A DNA stretch of 64,000 nucleotides from positions 124,001 to 188,000 of the forward strand of contig NZ_JAHXBF010000004.1 in the NCBI RefSeq assembly GCF_020103695.1. The letters are read 5' to 3'. How positions within the stretch are numbered: position 1 is the stretch's first letter; every line of letters begins with the position of its first letter. The stretch is from Hyalangium versicolor. Its GTDB lineage: Bacteria; Myxococcota; Myxococcia; Myxococcales; Myxococcaceae. A model generated the notes under the pieces. The model ran no database searches and was not told the DNA's origin. It saw only the letters and a program-made list of their open reading frames with translations. Positions 9,137 to 18,191 of the stretch are shown here, one piece after another. A program made the translations under genes and the position numbers.

Positions 9137-9252
9137 ATCAACCTTCTGCCTCCCTCCCGGCTCGCGTGACGCGGCGGGTCAATCCCTCTCTACGTGAAAT
9201 TCCAATCCATCTCGGAGTATGTCCCGGGCCATCCCCCACAAAGGACTCCCCC

Positions 9253-12200
9253 ATGCTCCGACTGAAGCAGTGTCTGGCGCTGACTCTGGTGGCACTCCTG
9301 CTCCGCACAGGATCCGCGCAGGGACAGATTGCCGCCGCGCACGTCTACCACAACCACATGCCCAACTTCTGGGCGTACTACGACGTCACTCAGTACGCAT
9401 CCACGCCCGTGGGCAGCCCCATCCGCTACACGTATGACGGCCAGGTCATCAACCTGAAGAAGAGCCCGCCGGCCAACTACACCTATTTCCTGCCGTCGGG
9501 CGCGCCCATGCCGCACGACGACCTGGTCACCTACTACGCGCACGACGCGAAGACGGGTGCGTACCTGTACTGGCCCCCGGCCGTCGCGTCGGACATGAAC
9601 ACCAACGCCAACACGGGGCAGATCCACGTCACCATGTCCGGCGCCGTGGTGAACAACGTGCAGGACCTCAACACGCTGCAGAACGTCCCCGGCTACACGA
9701 ACACCGCGTGGGGTACGTCCTGGAGGGACCGCTACAACACCCTGCGCACCCCCGCGGGCAACCGGACGCTGGATCTCATCCACTTCACCGGCCACCACTC
9801 GATGGGCCCGCTCGTCGGCCCCGACTACTTCCTCAAGGATCTCATCTTCCAGAGCGCCACCTTGGCGCAGCCCTACTTCCTGAGCTCGGACTTCCGCTCG
9901 TCCAAGGGCTTCTTCCCCACCGAGCTCGGCTTCTCCGAGCGCCTCATCCCCACCCTGGCGAAGCTCGGCATCCAGTGGTCCGTCATCGGTGACAACCACT
10001 TCTCCCGCACGCTCAAGGACTACCCCTTCCTGAACGATCCGGGCTCGGACACGCTGGTGTCTCCGCCCAACCGCTCGGACCTGCAGAACACCAGCACCGT
10101 CGGCAGCTGGGTCAGCGCGCAGATGGCCCACGAGCAACAGACCATCCGCAACAAGTACCCCTTCGCCTCCACGCCGCACTGGGTGCGCTACGTGGATCCG
10201 GCCACCGGAACCGAGTCCCGCGTCGTCGGCATCCCCGTGAACCAGAACGGCTCGTGGCTCGAGGGCTGGGAGGGCCAGGCCACCGTGGACGTGGTGGGCC
10301 TCCAGAGCTTCGAGGGGCTCGTGTCCCAGAAGCAGTTCTTCGTCCTCGCGCATGACGGTGACAACTCGGGCGGGCGCGCGGGCTCCGCGGACACCTGGTA
10401 CAACGGCCGCAGCGTCACCTGCACCGCGGGCGTGCAGTGCCTGGGCATCAGCGAGTACCTCGCCTCCAACACGCCCGTCTCCTCGGATGTGGTCCACGTG
10501 CAGGATGGCTCGTGGGTGGACACGCGCGACTCCTCGTCGGATCCGCAGTGGCACCACTGGAAGCTGCCCTTCGGCATCTGGAAGGGCCAGTTCCCCGCGT
10601 TCAATTCCGCCACCGGCCTCAACCTCGCGCCGAAGACGAACCTCAGCGGCATCCAGGAGGGAATGACGGTCTCCTTCGAGCACGGCTGGCACTACCTGGA
10701 GCGCAACTTCGCCCTGCTCCAGGCCGCGCTCAACTACGCGAAGACGGCCGAGCAGATCTGGCTCGATGGACACCCGAACCACTGGAAGCCCACCACCACC
10801 GTGGACAGCCAGGTGACCTACGCGGGCAACCAGCTCAATCCGTGGATGATGTCCTTCCCCGTGAAGGGGGACGCGAGCAACGACTGGGCCGGTGGCGCCA
10901 ATCCCGCCGAGCTGGCGTGGTACTTCCTGCTGCCAGCCATGGACTCGGGCTTCGGCTACTACGACGAGAATCAGGACGACAACGTCAAGCCCAGCCTCTC
11001 CTTCAACCAGTCGCTCTACTTCTCCAAGCCGTACGTGCAGGACCGGCTCACCCTGGACCGCACCGGCCCCTCCGTGTGGTGGCCCCAGCGCTGGCCCTAC
11101 AACCCCGGCAGCGCCAACACCGACAAGTCCGAGGGCTGGACGCTCCACCACTTCAACAACGCGTTCGCCATCTACACGTATGCCTATGACGTGAACGGCA
11201 TCTCCAACATCAAGGTCCGCATCCGCACGCACACCAACAAGAGCATCGATCCGGCCGACAACACCCCGAAGGTGTATGACCCCGCCGCGCTCAAGGCCGC
11301 GGGCGTGCCGAACATCGACACCACCCGCGTCAGCGCCTGGGCGGACTACCCGCTCACGAAGCGAGACCTGAAGCCCGTCATGAACGGTGTCTCCTGGCAG
11401 CCCGCCTATCTGCCCGTCATGGCCAAGGTGCCTGCCCAGGAAATCGGTGACCTCTACTACGTCTACCTCGGCAACTTCCGCGACCAGTTGCTCGACTACT
11501 ACATCGAGGCCACCGACAGCCGCGGCAACGTCACCCGCAGCGAGATCCAATCCGTCTATGTCGGCGCCGGCCGGTACACGCTGAGCGGCGGCAAGTATGT
11601 GGAGGACATCAACGGCTCCGTCGAGGGCACATATCCGTTCCTCGTGGTGGACACCGTGGCGCCCTCCGCTCCCACGGGGCTGGCGGCGACGATTCGGACG
11701 GACAAGTCCGTGACGCTCTCCTGGAGCGCGGCCTCGGACAACGTGGGCGTGACGGGCTACCTCATCTTCCGCAATGGCACGCAGGTGGGTACCAGCACCT
11801 CCGCGAGCTACACGGACAGCGGCCTCACCGCGAGCACCTCGTACAGCTACACCGTGAAGGCTCGGGATGCGGCCGGGAACATCTCCGCAGCCAGCTCGGC
11901 GCTCTCCGTCACAACCCTGGCTCCGGACACCACCGCGCCCTCGGCTCCCACCGGGCTGACGGCCTCGGCGGTGACGAGCTCTTCCGCGACGCTGAGCTGG
12001 ACGGCTGCCACCGACAACTATGGCGTCGCGGGCTACTACCTGTACCGGAACGGCACGCAAATCGCCGCGCCCACGGGGACGAGCTACACGGACAGCTCGC
12101 TGTCCCCGAGCACCACGTACAGCTACACCGTGAAGGCGGCGGATGCGGCGGGCAACCTCTCGGCGGCCAGCTCCTCCGTGAGCGTCACCACCGGCGCGGG

Positions 12201-13608
12201 CAACACCACCACCGTCTATTACAAGAAGGGCTTCGCCACTCCTTACATCCACTATCGCCCCTCGGGCGGCACGTGGACTACCGCGCCGGGTGTCGCCATG
12301 CCCGATGCAGAGGTGAGCGGCTATGCGAAGTCCACGGTGAACCTGGGCTCGGCTACCCAGCTCGAGTGCGACTTCAACAATGGCAGCGGCACCTGGGACA
12401 ACAACAACGGCAGCAACTACTTCTTCCCCACCGGCATCTCCACCTTCAACGCCGGCACCATCACAGCAGGCGGTCCGGTGGTGGACTCGACGTCGCCCTC
12501 CGCTCCCAGCAACCTCACCTCTCCGTCGAAGACGTCCTCCTCCGTCACGCTCTCGTGGACGGCCTCCACGGATGACGTGGGTGTGACGGGCTACCTCATC
12601 TTCCGAGACACCACGCAGGTGGGCACCAGCACCTCGACGAGCTACACGGACACCGGGCTGGCCGCGAACACCTCCTATAGCTACACCGTGAAGGCGCGCG
12701 ATGTAGCGGGCAACACGTCTCCCGCCAGCGGTGCCTTGAGCGTCACCACCACCTCGGGCAACTCCGTCACCGTCTATTACAAGAAGGGCTTCGCCACTCC
12801 GTACATCCACTACCGCCCCGCGGGCGGCACGTGGACCACCGCGCCGGGTGTCGCCATGCCCGATGCGGAGGTGGCCGGTTATGCGAAGTACACGGTGAAC
12901 CTGGGCTCGGCCACCCAGCTCGAGTGCGACTTCAACAACGGCAGCGGCACCTGGGACAACAACGGCGGGCTCAACTACTTCATCCCCGCAGGCACTCAGA
13001 CGTTCAACGCCGGCACCATCACCGCGGGCGCTCCGTCCTCGGATGTCTCGTCGCCCGCCGCGCCCACGGGCCTCGCCGTGTCGTCCAAGACGGCCACCTC
13101 CGTGGCCCTCACCTGGAACGCCGTCACCGATCCGAGCGGCATCTCCGGCTACAACGTGTACCGGGGCGGAACGCTCGTGGGCTCGCCCACGACGAACAGC
13201 TACACCGACACCGGCCTCACGGCGGGCACAACCTATAGCTACACCGTGAAGGCGAAGGACACCGTGGGTAACCTCTCGGTGGCCAGCTCCGCGCTGAGCG
13301 TCACGACGAGCTCCACCGGCGCCACCGTCACCTTCAACGAGACGGCCAGCACCGTGGTCGGCCAGAACATCTACATCGTGGGCAGCATCGCCGCGCTCGG
13401 GAGCTGGAACACCGCCTCGGCCATCCTGCTCTCCTCGGCCAACTACCCCACCTGGGGCGTGGCCCTGAGCCTGCCCGGCTCCACCTCCTTCGAGTACAAG
13501 TACATCAAGAAGGACGGCAGCGGGAACGTCGTCTGGGAGAGCGGCTCCAACCGCACGTACACAACTCCCGCCTCCGGGACGGCGACGCTCAACGACACCT
13601 GGAAGTAA
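9253..13608 (+). CDS. Secreted GH57-like amylolytic enzyme with FN3 and starch-binding modules
   Basis: A signal peptide (about 1-25, cleavage after A-Q-G) precedes a large domain beginning H-V-Y-H-N-H-M-P-N-F-W, the usual opening of glycoside hydrolase family 57. After the ~640-residue catalytic region and an Ig-like stretch come modules in the order FN3 (799-890), FN3 (891-983), CBM25-like (983-1075), FN3 (1076-1166), CBM25-like (1169-1260), FN3 (1262-1352) and a C-terminal CBM20 starch-binding domain (1356-1451). The two CBM25-like copies are nearly identical at DNA level, indicating recent internal duplication. The likely substrate is starch or a related alpha-glucan outside the cell. Start chosen at 9253 because AAGGA lies 7 bases upstream and the signal peptide begins there. 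Precise activity within GH57 cannot be told. Confidence 0.82.
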   Translation: MLRLKQCLALTLVALLLRTGSAQGQIAAAHVYHNHMPNFWAYYDVTQYASTPVGSPIRYTYDGQVINLKKSPPANYTYFLPSGAPMPHDDLVTYYAHDAKTGAYLYWPPAVASDMNTNANTGQIHVTMSGAVVNNVQDLNTLQNVPGYTNTAWGTSWRDRYNTLRTPAGNRTLDLIHFTGHHSMGPLVGPDYFLKDLIFQSATLAQPYFLSSDFRSSKGFFPTELGFSERLIPTLAKLGIQWSVIGDNHFSRTLKDYPFLNDPGSDTLVSPPNRSDLQNTSTVGSWVSAQMAHEQQTIRNKYPFASTPHWVRYVDPATGTESRVVGIPVNQNGSWLEGWEGQATVDVVGLQSFEGLVSQKQFFVLAHDGDNSGGRAGSADTWYNGRSVTCTAGVQCLGISEYLASNTPVSSDVVHVQDGSWVDTRDSSSDPQWHHWKLPFGIWKGQFPAFNSATGLNLAPKTNLSGIQEGMTVSFEHGWHYLERNFALLQAALNYAKTAEQIWLDGHPNHWKPTTTVDSQVTYAGNQLNPWMMSFPVKGDASNDWAGGANPAELAWYFLLPAMDSGFGYYDENQDDNVKPSLSFNQSLYFSKPYVQDRLTLDRTGPSVWWPQRWPYNPGSANTDKSEGWTLHHFNNAFAIYTYAYDVNGISNIKVRIRTHTNKSIDPADNTPKVYDPAALKAAGVPNIDTTRVSAWADYPLTKRDLKPVMNGVSWQPAYLPVMAKVPAQEIGDLYYVYLGNFRDQLLDYYIEATDSRGNVTRSEIQSVYVGAGRYTLSGGKYVEDINGSVEGTYPFLVVDTVAPSAPTGLAATIRTDKSVTLSWSAASDNVGVTGYLIFRNGTQVGTSTSASYTDSGLTASTSYSYTVKARDAAGNISAASSALSVTTLAPDTTAPSAPTGLTASAVTSSSATLSWTAATDNYGVAGYYLYRNGTQIAAPTGTSYTDSSLSPSTTYSYTVKAADAAGNLSAASSSVSVTTGAGNTTTVYYKKGFATPYIHYRPSGGTWTTAPGVAMPDAEVSGYAKSTVNLGSATQLECDFNNGSGTWDNNNGSNYFFPTGISTFNAGTITAGGPVVDSTSPSAPSNLTSPSKTSSSVTLSWTASTDDVGVTGYLIFRDTTQVGTSTSTSYTDTGLAANTSYSYTVKARDVAGNTSPASGALSVTTTSGNSVTVYYKKGFATPYIHYRPAGGTWTTAPGVAMPDAEVAGYAKYTVNLGSATQLECDFNNGSGTWDNNGGLNYFIPAGTQTFNAGTITAGAPSSDVSSPAAPTGLAVSSKTATSVALTWNAVTDPSGISGYNVYRGGTLVGSPTTNSYTDTGLTAGTTYSYTVKAKDTVGNLSVASSALSVTTSSTGATVTFNETASTVVGQNIYIVGSIAALGSWNTASAILLSSANYPTWGVALSLPGSTSFEYKYIKKDGSGNVVWESGSNRTYTTPASGTATLNDTWK

Positions 13609-13617
13609 CTTCGATGG

Positions 13618-13651
13618 GCCCGGCGCAACGGCTCTGCTGCTTGCGCCGGGC
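13618..13651. terminator. Bidirectional terminator hairpin
   Basis: GCCCGGCGCAA (13618-13628) pairs perfectly with TTGCGCCGGGC (13641-13651) around a 12-nt loop, giving an 11-bp stem. It lies between two convergent stops (13608 and 13660). Confidence 0.7.
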
Positions 13652-13659
13652 TCCTCTCC

Positions 13660-15234
13660 TCAGGGGCGCTGGCACAGGAAGATAGTGTTGGCTGCCAGCG
13701 TCATCACGACCGTCCCGGGTGGAAGCTGGGTCGGGGGTGGCTCCAACCCCGTCAGCCGGATCTCCGTCGTGCATTGCATGCCATAGACGTTGAACCGCAT
13801 CTCGCGCCCGAACAGCCGCTTCGCCACCACGGCGCGAGTGAACGCGCTCTCGTCCCAGTATCCCGAGGGCGGCACGTCTCCTCGCGCCAGGTGCTGGCGC
13901 ACCAGCTCCACCTGATACGCCACGCTCATCCGGTTCCAGGGCATGACCGGGTGCAGCACGGGCTCGCGGAGCTCGATGATCAGCAACGCAACGCCCACGC
14001 CGCAGTACGCCACCAGGTACCCCAGCGTCAGCACGCGTCGGAGCCCGCCAGCCGCGAGCAACCACCCTGCTCCGGCTCCCGCCCAGAGGCAGAAGAACGG
14101 CACCACCGCCTGGACGTAATGATCGGAGTACTCGCGGCCATTGAGCCAGAAGAAGACCGGCACACCCGCGTACACCGCCACTCCCGCCAGCTTGAGTGGG
14201 AAGCGCATGGCGAGCCCCAGCAGCGCGAACACCAGGGCCCCCACTCCGCTCAACCCGATCATCCAACCCACCCAGCCCCGCAGGAAGGGCGGCCACAGCT
14301 GCGTGGGGTTCTCCGCATGAGTGGCGTAAGCGATCGGCCCGAGCAGGCTGCGGAGCATGGACGGAACCGCCTGCCCCACGCTCGAGGGGACCGCGCCCCG
14401 GAGCCAGTGCGTATTGATGAAGCCGACCCAGGACTCCGCGACGAAGTAGGGCACGTAGCAGAGCGCCAGGACTCCAGCGGCCAGCGCCAGACGGCCTGGT
14501 GTGAAGGTCTCGGGGCGCTTCACCCACCAGATTCCCAGGCAGACGAAGATCGCCATCGCGCCCGAGAGGTGCGTGTGCACCAGCACCGCGCCCACGAGGC
14601 CGAACAGCAGCGCCTCCAGCCACTTCGGAGCCGCCTCGGTCACCAGGCGCGCCGTGAGGTAGAGCAGCACCGGCGTGGTGAAGACGAAGAGGTCTCCGTT
14701 CCAGAACGTCTCCGTGGCTCGGGCGTGCTCGGCGGACCAGCCCATCAGGAGCAGGGTGGCGATCCGCATGGCGGGCCTGGCGCCCAGCCGCCGCAGCGCC
14801 GCGTCGAACAGGAGCATCCCCACCACGGACAGCAGGTGCAGCCACGCCATGCCCCAGCGAGGATCCTTCACGAAGAGGAAAGGCACACCCAGGACGACGT
14901 ACAGCATTCCGCCCGGCGTCAGCGGACTGTGGGCGATCCCTGACACGAAGGGGCCGTAGCCTGGCGGCCGAAGCGCCTCCATGGTCCGCACCGACAACTC
15001 GTAGAAATAGGCCTGGTCGTAGGTGAAGTGCCCCGTCGTGACGAGCACGTATCCGCCCAGCACCGCCCACACCAGCACCTGCACCACGTTGAAGCGCGTG
15101 GCCAGCTTGTCTCCGGGCCAGTCCCCGATGTCCACGCCGAGCCGGTCCACGGCGCGCAGGCGCTCGAGAATCCAGGCGCGAGCTCGACGCACGGCGCCGG
15201 GTGAATCCGAGGGGAGCTCGACAGGTGGCTGCAT
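13660..15234 (-). CDS. Polytopic membrane protein, GT-C glycosyltransferase-like
   Basis: This 524-residue protein has roughly ten or more hydrophobic segments. The first (about 50-70) is followed by a periplasmic loop with F-T-Y-D-Q-A-Y-F-Y-E-L, similar to the acidic first loop of lipid-linked-sugar-dependent GT-C transferases (PMT/ArnT-like). Later loops carry H-T-H-L-S-G and N-G-R-E-Y-S-D-H-Y, also common in this superfamily. It would transfer a sugar from a polyprenyl carrier on the periplasmic side, but donor and acceptor are unknown. It is monocistronic, with no cell-envelope sugar genes next to it. The superfamily call is moderate and no specific activity is assigned. Confidence 0.6.
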   Translation of the reverse strand: MQPPVELPSDSPGAVRRARAWILERLRAVDRLGVDIGDWPGDKLATRFNVVQVLVWAVLGGYVLVTTGHFTYDQAYFYELSVRTMEALRPPGYGPFVSGIAHSPLTPGGMLYVVLGVPFLFVKDPRWGMAWLHLLSVVGMLLFDAALRRLGARPAMRIATLLLMGWSAEHARATETFWNGDLFVFTTPVLLYLTARLVTEAAPKWLEALLFGLVGAVLVHTHLSGAMAIFVCLGIWWVKRPETFTPGRLALAAGVLALCYVPYFVAESWVGFINTHWLRGAVPSSVGQAVPSMLRSLLGPIAYATHAENPTQLWPPFLRGWVGWMIGLSGVGALVFALLGLAMRFPLKLAGVAVYAGVPVFFWLNGREYSDHYVQAVVPFFCLWAGAGAGWLLAAGGLRRVLTLGYLVAYCGVGVALLIIELREPVLHPVMPWNRMSVAYQVELVRQHLARGDVPPSGYWDESAFTRAVVAKRLFGREMRFNVYGMQCTTEIRLTGLEPPPTQLPPGTVVMTLAANTIFLCQRP

Positions 15235-15360
15235 GAGGTGTGACCTAGCACCATCCTTCCGTACGCGGATGCTTCAAAAGCAGGGATCCCCGCCCCCGCG
15301 CCGTGCAGGCCTGTCCTCCAAGGATTAACCACGGCCCCGGATGGGGGTTTGGCTCTGCAT

Positions 15361-15837
15361 ATGAACCCTTCTTCCCTTGCATCGCCCCGAGTGCTGTTCG
15401 TCCCCCTGCTGTTGCTGTCCTCCCTGGCCTGGGCTGAGAAGCCCAAGGGCCAGACCGATCCAGCCGCGAGAGCGGCGTGTATCAGTGGAGCCACCCCCCT
15501 GTTCTCCTCGTCATGGTCCGACCGCCAGGATTACGTGGCCCGCCTGTGCAAGAAGCCCACTCCCAGCACGGTGAGCTGCGTGCAAGACGTGAAGCCCTCG
15601 CTCGTCGTCATGTCCGCCTGGGAGCAGCCCCTCGAGAACCTGTGCAGCCGCGCTACCCCCAACACCGCCTCGTGCTTCCTCGAGGTGAGGAGGGTGTTGT
15701 CCATCCGGTCCGACTGGCTGGACATCGCCGTGGCCATGTGCCGGAGGGCGACGCCCGGGACGCTCGGCTGCTTCCAACAGGCTTGGAATCAGGGTTCGTT
15801 CGACAGCGACGCGGCGATCCGCGAGTGCGGCGGGTGA
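15361..15837 (+). CDS. Small secreted cysteine-repeat protein
   Basis: A 158-residue protein with a signal peptide (about 1-25, ending A-W-A). The mature part holds three spaced copies of a motif C-[KSR]-[KR]-[PA]-T-P-x-T-x-x-C, each followed by a Trp-containing helix-like segment and L-C or M-C, so cysteines are evenly paired. It ends S-D-A-A-I-R-E-C-G. No function is recognised; a disulphide-stabilised helical periplasmic or extracellular protein is inferred. ATG 15361 was preferred over a TTG four codons upstream. The last 28 bp reappear at 19234-19261. Confidence 0.7.
   Translation: MNPSSLASPRVLFVPLLLLSSLAWAEKPKGQTDPAARAACISGATPLFSSSWSDRQDYVARLCKKPTPSTVSCVQDVKPSLVVMSAWEQPLENLCSRATPNTASCFLEVRRVLSIRSDWLDIAVAMCRRATPGTLGCFQQAWNQGSFDSDAAIRECGG
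15805..15832 (+). repeat. 28-bp direct repeat, left copy
   Basis: Matches 19234-19261 at 27 of 28 positions and encodes S-D-A-A-I-R-E-C-G at the end of the secreted cysteine-repeat gene. Flanking bases on either side do not match. The two copies bracket about 3.4 kb with three genes. Confidence 0.8.
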
Positions 15838-15956
15838 TAGCCGCTCGATCGTATTGGGGATCCCCAAAAATCGTCATGGGCCATGTCGATCCGGCCGCCG
15901 CGGCTCCGACTCCCTGTTGAAAGCGCCCATGAGGGCGCCTCAACCCGGAGAATTCC

Positions 15957-16391
15957 ATGGTCACCGCCGATACCCTTCCGTCCTCCTCCGCCCCCTCTCA
16001 CTCACACGCACCGCGTCAACTGCTCCGCCGCACGGGCGCCGTGCTCGCGGGCCTGGTCGCCATCTTCGCCGTGACGACGGCGACCGACGGGGTGATGCAC
16101 CTGTCCGGAGTGTTCCCGCCCATGGACGCTCCTCCCATGTCAAATGCGCTGTTCCTCTTCGCCTTCGCCTACCGCTTCGTCTACGACGTGGCCGGCTGCT
16201 ACCTCACTGCCAAGCTCGCGCCGAGCCGGCCCCTGTGGCATGCGATGGTGCTGGGGGGCATCGGCCTGTGCCTGAGCATCGCCGGTGCGGTGGCGATGTG
16301 GGGCGCCGGGCCCGCCTGGTATCCGCTGGCCCTCGCCACGAGCGCCCTGCCCTGCGCATGGCTGGGCGGGCGCCTCGCTCAACGGCGATGA
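15957..16391 (+). CDS. Small four-helix membrane protein
   Basis: A 144-residue protein with four predicted transmembrane segments: about 27-45, 62-85, 93-115 and 120-138. A GGAG Shine-Dalgarno lies just before the ATG. The N-terminal 25 residues are Ser/His/Pro-rich and probably cytoplasmic. It resembles small DoxX- or DUF-type four-helix proteins in length, but I do not recognise the family and assign no function. It lies inside the segment bracketed by the 28-bp repeats and is convergent with the following lipoprotein gene. Confidence 0.65.
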   Translation: MVTADTLPSSSAPSHSHAPRQLLRRTGAVLAGLVAIFAVTTATDGVMHLSGVFPPMDAPPMSNALFLFAFAYRFVYDVAGCYLTAKLAPSRPLWHAMVLGGIGLCLSIAGAVAMWGAGPAWYPLALATSALPCAWLGGRLAQRR

Positions 16392-16436
16392 GGAACTGCC
16401 TCTGGAGCCTTCAAGGCACCTTCCCGGTCCATCCGC

Positions 16437-17879
16437 TCAGTCGCAGGTGCGGCCTTCCTTGAACTTGCAGTCCGACCGGACGCCGTTGGCATCAACCGAC
16501 GAGCAGCAGCACGTCTGGGCCTTGATGCCATTCGCCGTCGAGCACATCGAGATCTTGCCGTGATCGCCGTTGGGGTAGCAGGCCTTCGAGATGCCTCCGT
16601 GGCAGAAGTCGCCGAACTTGCAGGCTCCGGGCTTCTGGGTGCAGACGCCCGTGCTGGTGATGGTAAAGTTGTAACGGGTCTGGCACCCCTCGCTCGCCAG
16701 ACACTGGTTCGCCGAGACGTTCACGCACTGATCGCCGCCCAGCGTCGGGACGATCTTCTGCATGTAGCCGTAGGCCCCAGCGATGTCCGAGAACGTCCAG
16801 CAGCCGTCGTAGTCCACGTCGAACTGGGTGCAGGTGGGCTGAGAGTTGACGCACACCTTCACCGCGTTCTGGATCGCCGTGCACCCGGATGGGTAGTTGG
16901 AATGTCCATCTCGCCGGAGGCGGAATGCCTTGCATGTGCCCGCTGGGAACTCATTGCCCGTGACGGGTTCGGCAACCATGGCCATGCGCGTGCACCAGCC
17001 AGCCGCCACCTGCTGGGTGCGCCACTTGTTGCAGTCCTCTTCGAAGCGGCCGATGCACACGCCGCGGTCTGTCCAGGTGCAGTCCTTGGTCTTGCCGCAG
17101 GTATCGCGGTCCAAGGTCGGGCACGCCGCCACGCGCTGGTACGTGCAGAGGCAGCAGTTCTGGGTCGGCGTGCCTCCATCCCCACCTCCCACGCCCCCAT
17201 CCCCGCCTCCCACTCCACCGTCACCGCCGCCCGGCCCCTTTCCACCCGGCGGGGCCTTCGCTGGCGTCTCCCCTGTCTTCACCTGGGTAGCCACCAGATC
17301 AAAGTCCCAGAGCGGCAGCTTGTCCGGATCCGGGCACACCACCTGCGCATTGCCCTGGTCGTCCAGGATGTTGAAGCAGGTATCGCCGTACTCGTTCACG
17401 AGCTTGCGCGGATCGACGCCCAGGCTCTGCAGGGCCTCCTCCACCGAGGGGAACTCGAGATCGGCCGGAGGAATCACCACCGGCGCATTCGGATCATCCG
17501 TCCAGGGGTAGTACGAGAGATCATAATCGTTGAGGACGGACGTGGTGCTCGTCGGAGCCGGGCAGACCGTGGGGATCCCCGCGTCGTCGACACCCCCGTC
17601 ACCGGGCGAGGGCCCGGCATCGCCCGCATCCGCTCCGCTGCCGGCGTCGACTCGCGTGCCAGCGTCCACTGTCGTCCCTGCGTCCACTGTCGTCCCTGCG
17701 TCCACTGTCGTCCCTGCATCCAGGGTAACGGTCCCCGCATCCATCGGAACAGGAGCGCCAATCCCCTCCATGCGCATCCCGTAGGCCTCGTCCTCCAGGG
17801 CCTCCGTCGGACCACATCCCATCCCCGCCCAGGCCCCGAGATACAGCGACACCGCCAGCAAAGACCCACTCCACTTCAT
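16437..17879 (-). CDS. Cysteine-rich lipoprotein with Asp-Ala-Gly and Gly-Asp-Gly repeats
   Basis: A type II signal peptide ends in a lipobox G-M-G-C22, so the 480-residue protein is probably an outer-membrane lipoprotein. Next comes a low-complexity stalk of T-T-V-D-A-G repeats (about 50-75) encoded by an exact 18-bp tandem repeat, a middle domain (about 105-205), a second linker of G-G-G-D-G-G-V repeats (about 215-235) and a C-terminal half with about 20 cysteines. This stalk-plus-cysteine-domain design is common in myxobacterial surface lipoproteins. No enzyme motif is visible. Both linkers could vary in length between strains. Confidence 0.7.
   Translation of the reverse strand: MKWSGSLLAVSLYLGAWAGMGCGPTEALEDEAYGMRMEGIGAPVPMDAGTVTLDAGTTVDAGTTVDAGTTVDAGTRVDAGSGADAGDAGPSPGDGGVDDAGIPTVCPAPTSTTSVLNDYDLSYYPWTDDPNAPVVIPPADLEFPSVEEALQSLGVDPRKLVNEYGDTCFNILDDQGNAQVVCPDPDKLPLWDFDLVATQVKTGETPAKAPPGGKGPGGGDGGVGGGDGGVGGGDGGTPTQNCCLCTYQRVAACPTLDRDTCGKTKDCTWTDRGVCIGRFEEDCNKWRTQQVAAGWCTRMAMVAEPVTGNEFPAGTCKAFRLRRDGHSNYPSGCTAIQNAVKVCVNSQPTCTQFDVDYDGCWTFSDIAGAYGYMQKIVPTLGGDQCVNVSANQCLASEGCQTRYNFTITSTGVCTQKPGACKFGDFCHGGISKACYPNGDHGKISMCSTANGIKAQTCCCSSVDANGVRSDCKFKEGRTCD
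17662..17715. repeat. 18-bp tandem repeat (three copies)
   Basis: Three consecutive identical 18-bp units start at 17662, 17680 and 17698. On the minus strand they encode the T-T-V-D-A-G stalk repeat of the lipoprotein. The unit length is a multiple of three, so copy-number change would keep the frame. Confidence 0.85.
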
Positions 17880-18191
17880 AGGGGATCCCCCTCCAGGAAC
17901 CCGCGTGCATGACGCCGGGTGTGATGGCCGCCGACACCGGCCTGTCCAACAACACCCGTTAACTACGGATTCAGATTTGTCCTGGATTTACGGCCATGCG
18001 CGGAACGAGAGGACAGGGCGGGCCGGAGGCGGCGGCCAAGAACCGAATTGGTATGACAGGCATACCTTCACCGCGCTCTTCGTTCTGGGATTGCTCCTGG
18101 GGCCTACCAAGGCGGCAGGCGGCGCTCTTGACGCATCCAGACTCCGCACTTCACACTCTGGTTCGATGTTCTCTGCACCGGGGGTGCTGCC
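17880..18191. other. 312-bp intergenic region with repeat elements
   Basis: Upstream region of the lipoprotein gene (leftward) and of the papain-like gene (rightward). It holds a 12-base match (17941-17952, CCTGTCCAACAA) to palindromic repeat A and a full copy of repeat B (18042-18066). No convincing coding frame is visible. Confidence 0.6.
18042..18066 (+). repeat. Dispersed palindromic repeat B, copy 1
   Basis: A 25-bp element whose reverse complement occurs at 60082-60106 with 23 of 25 positions identical. Its right half is a perfect hairpin, GGTATG-ACAGG-CATACC (18050-18066). It lies in intergenic DNA about 125 bp before the papain-like gene. Confidence 0.7.

Noticed and set aside
9190..12810. 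1206-codon open frame on the minus strand
   Set aside because: It is antisense to the GH57-like gene, rich in Arg/Gly/Val, and exists because GC-rich codon bias removes stops on the opposite strand.
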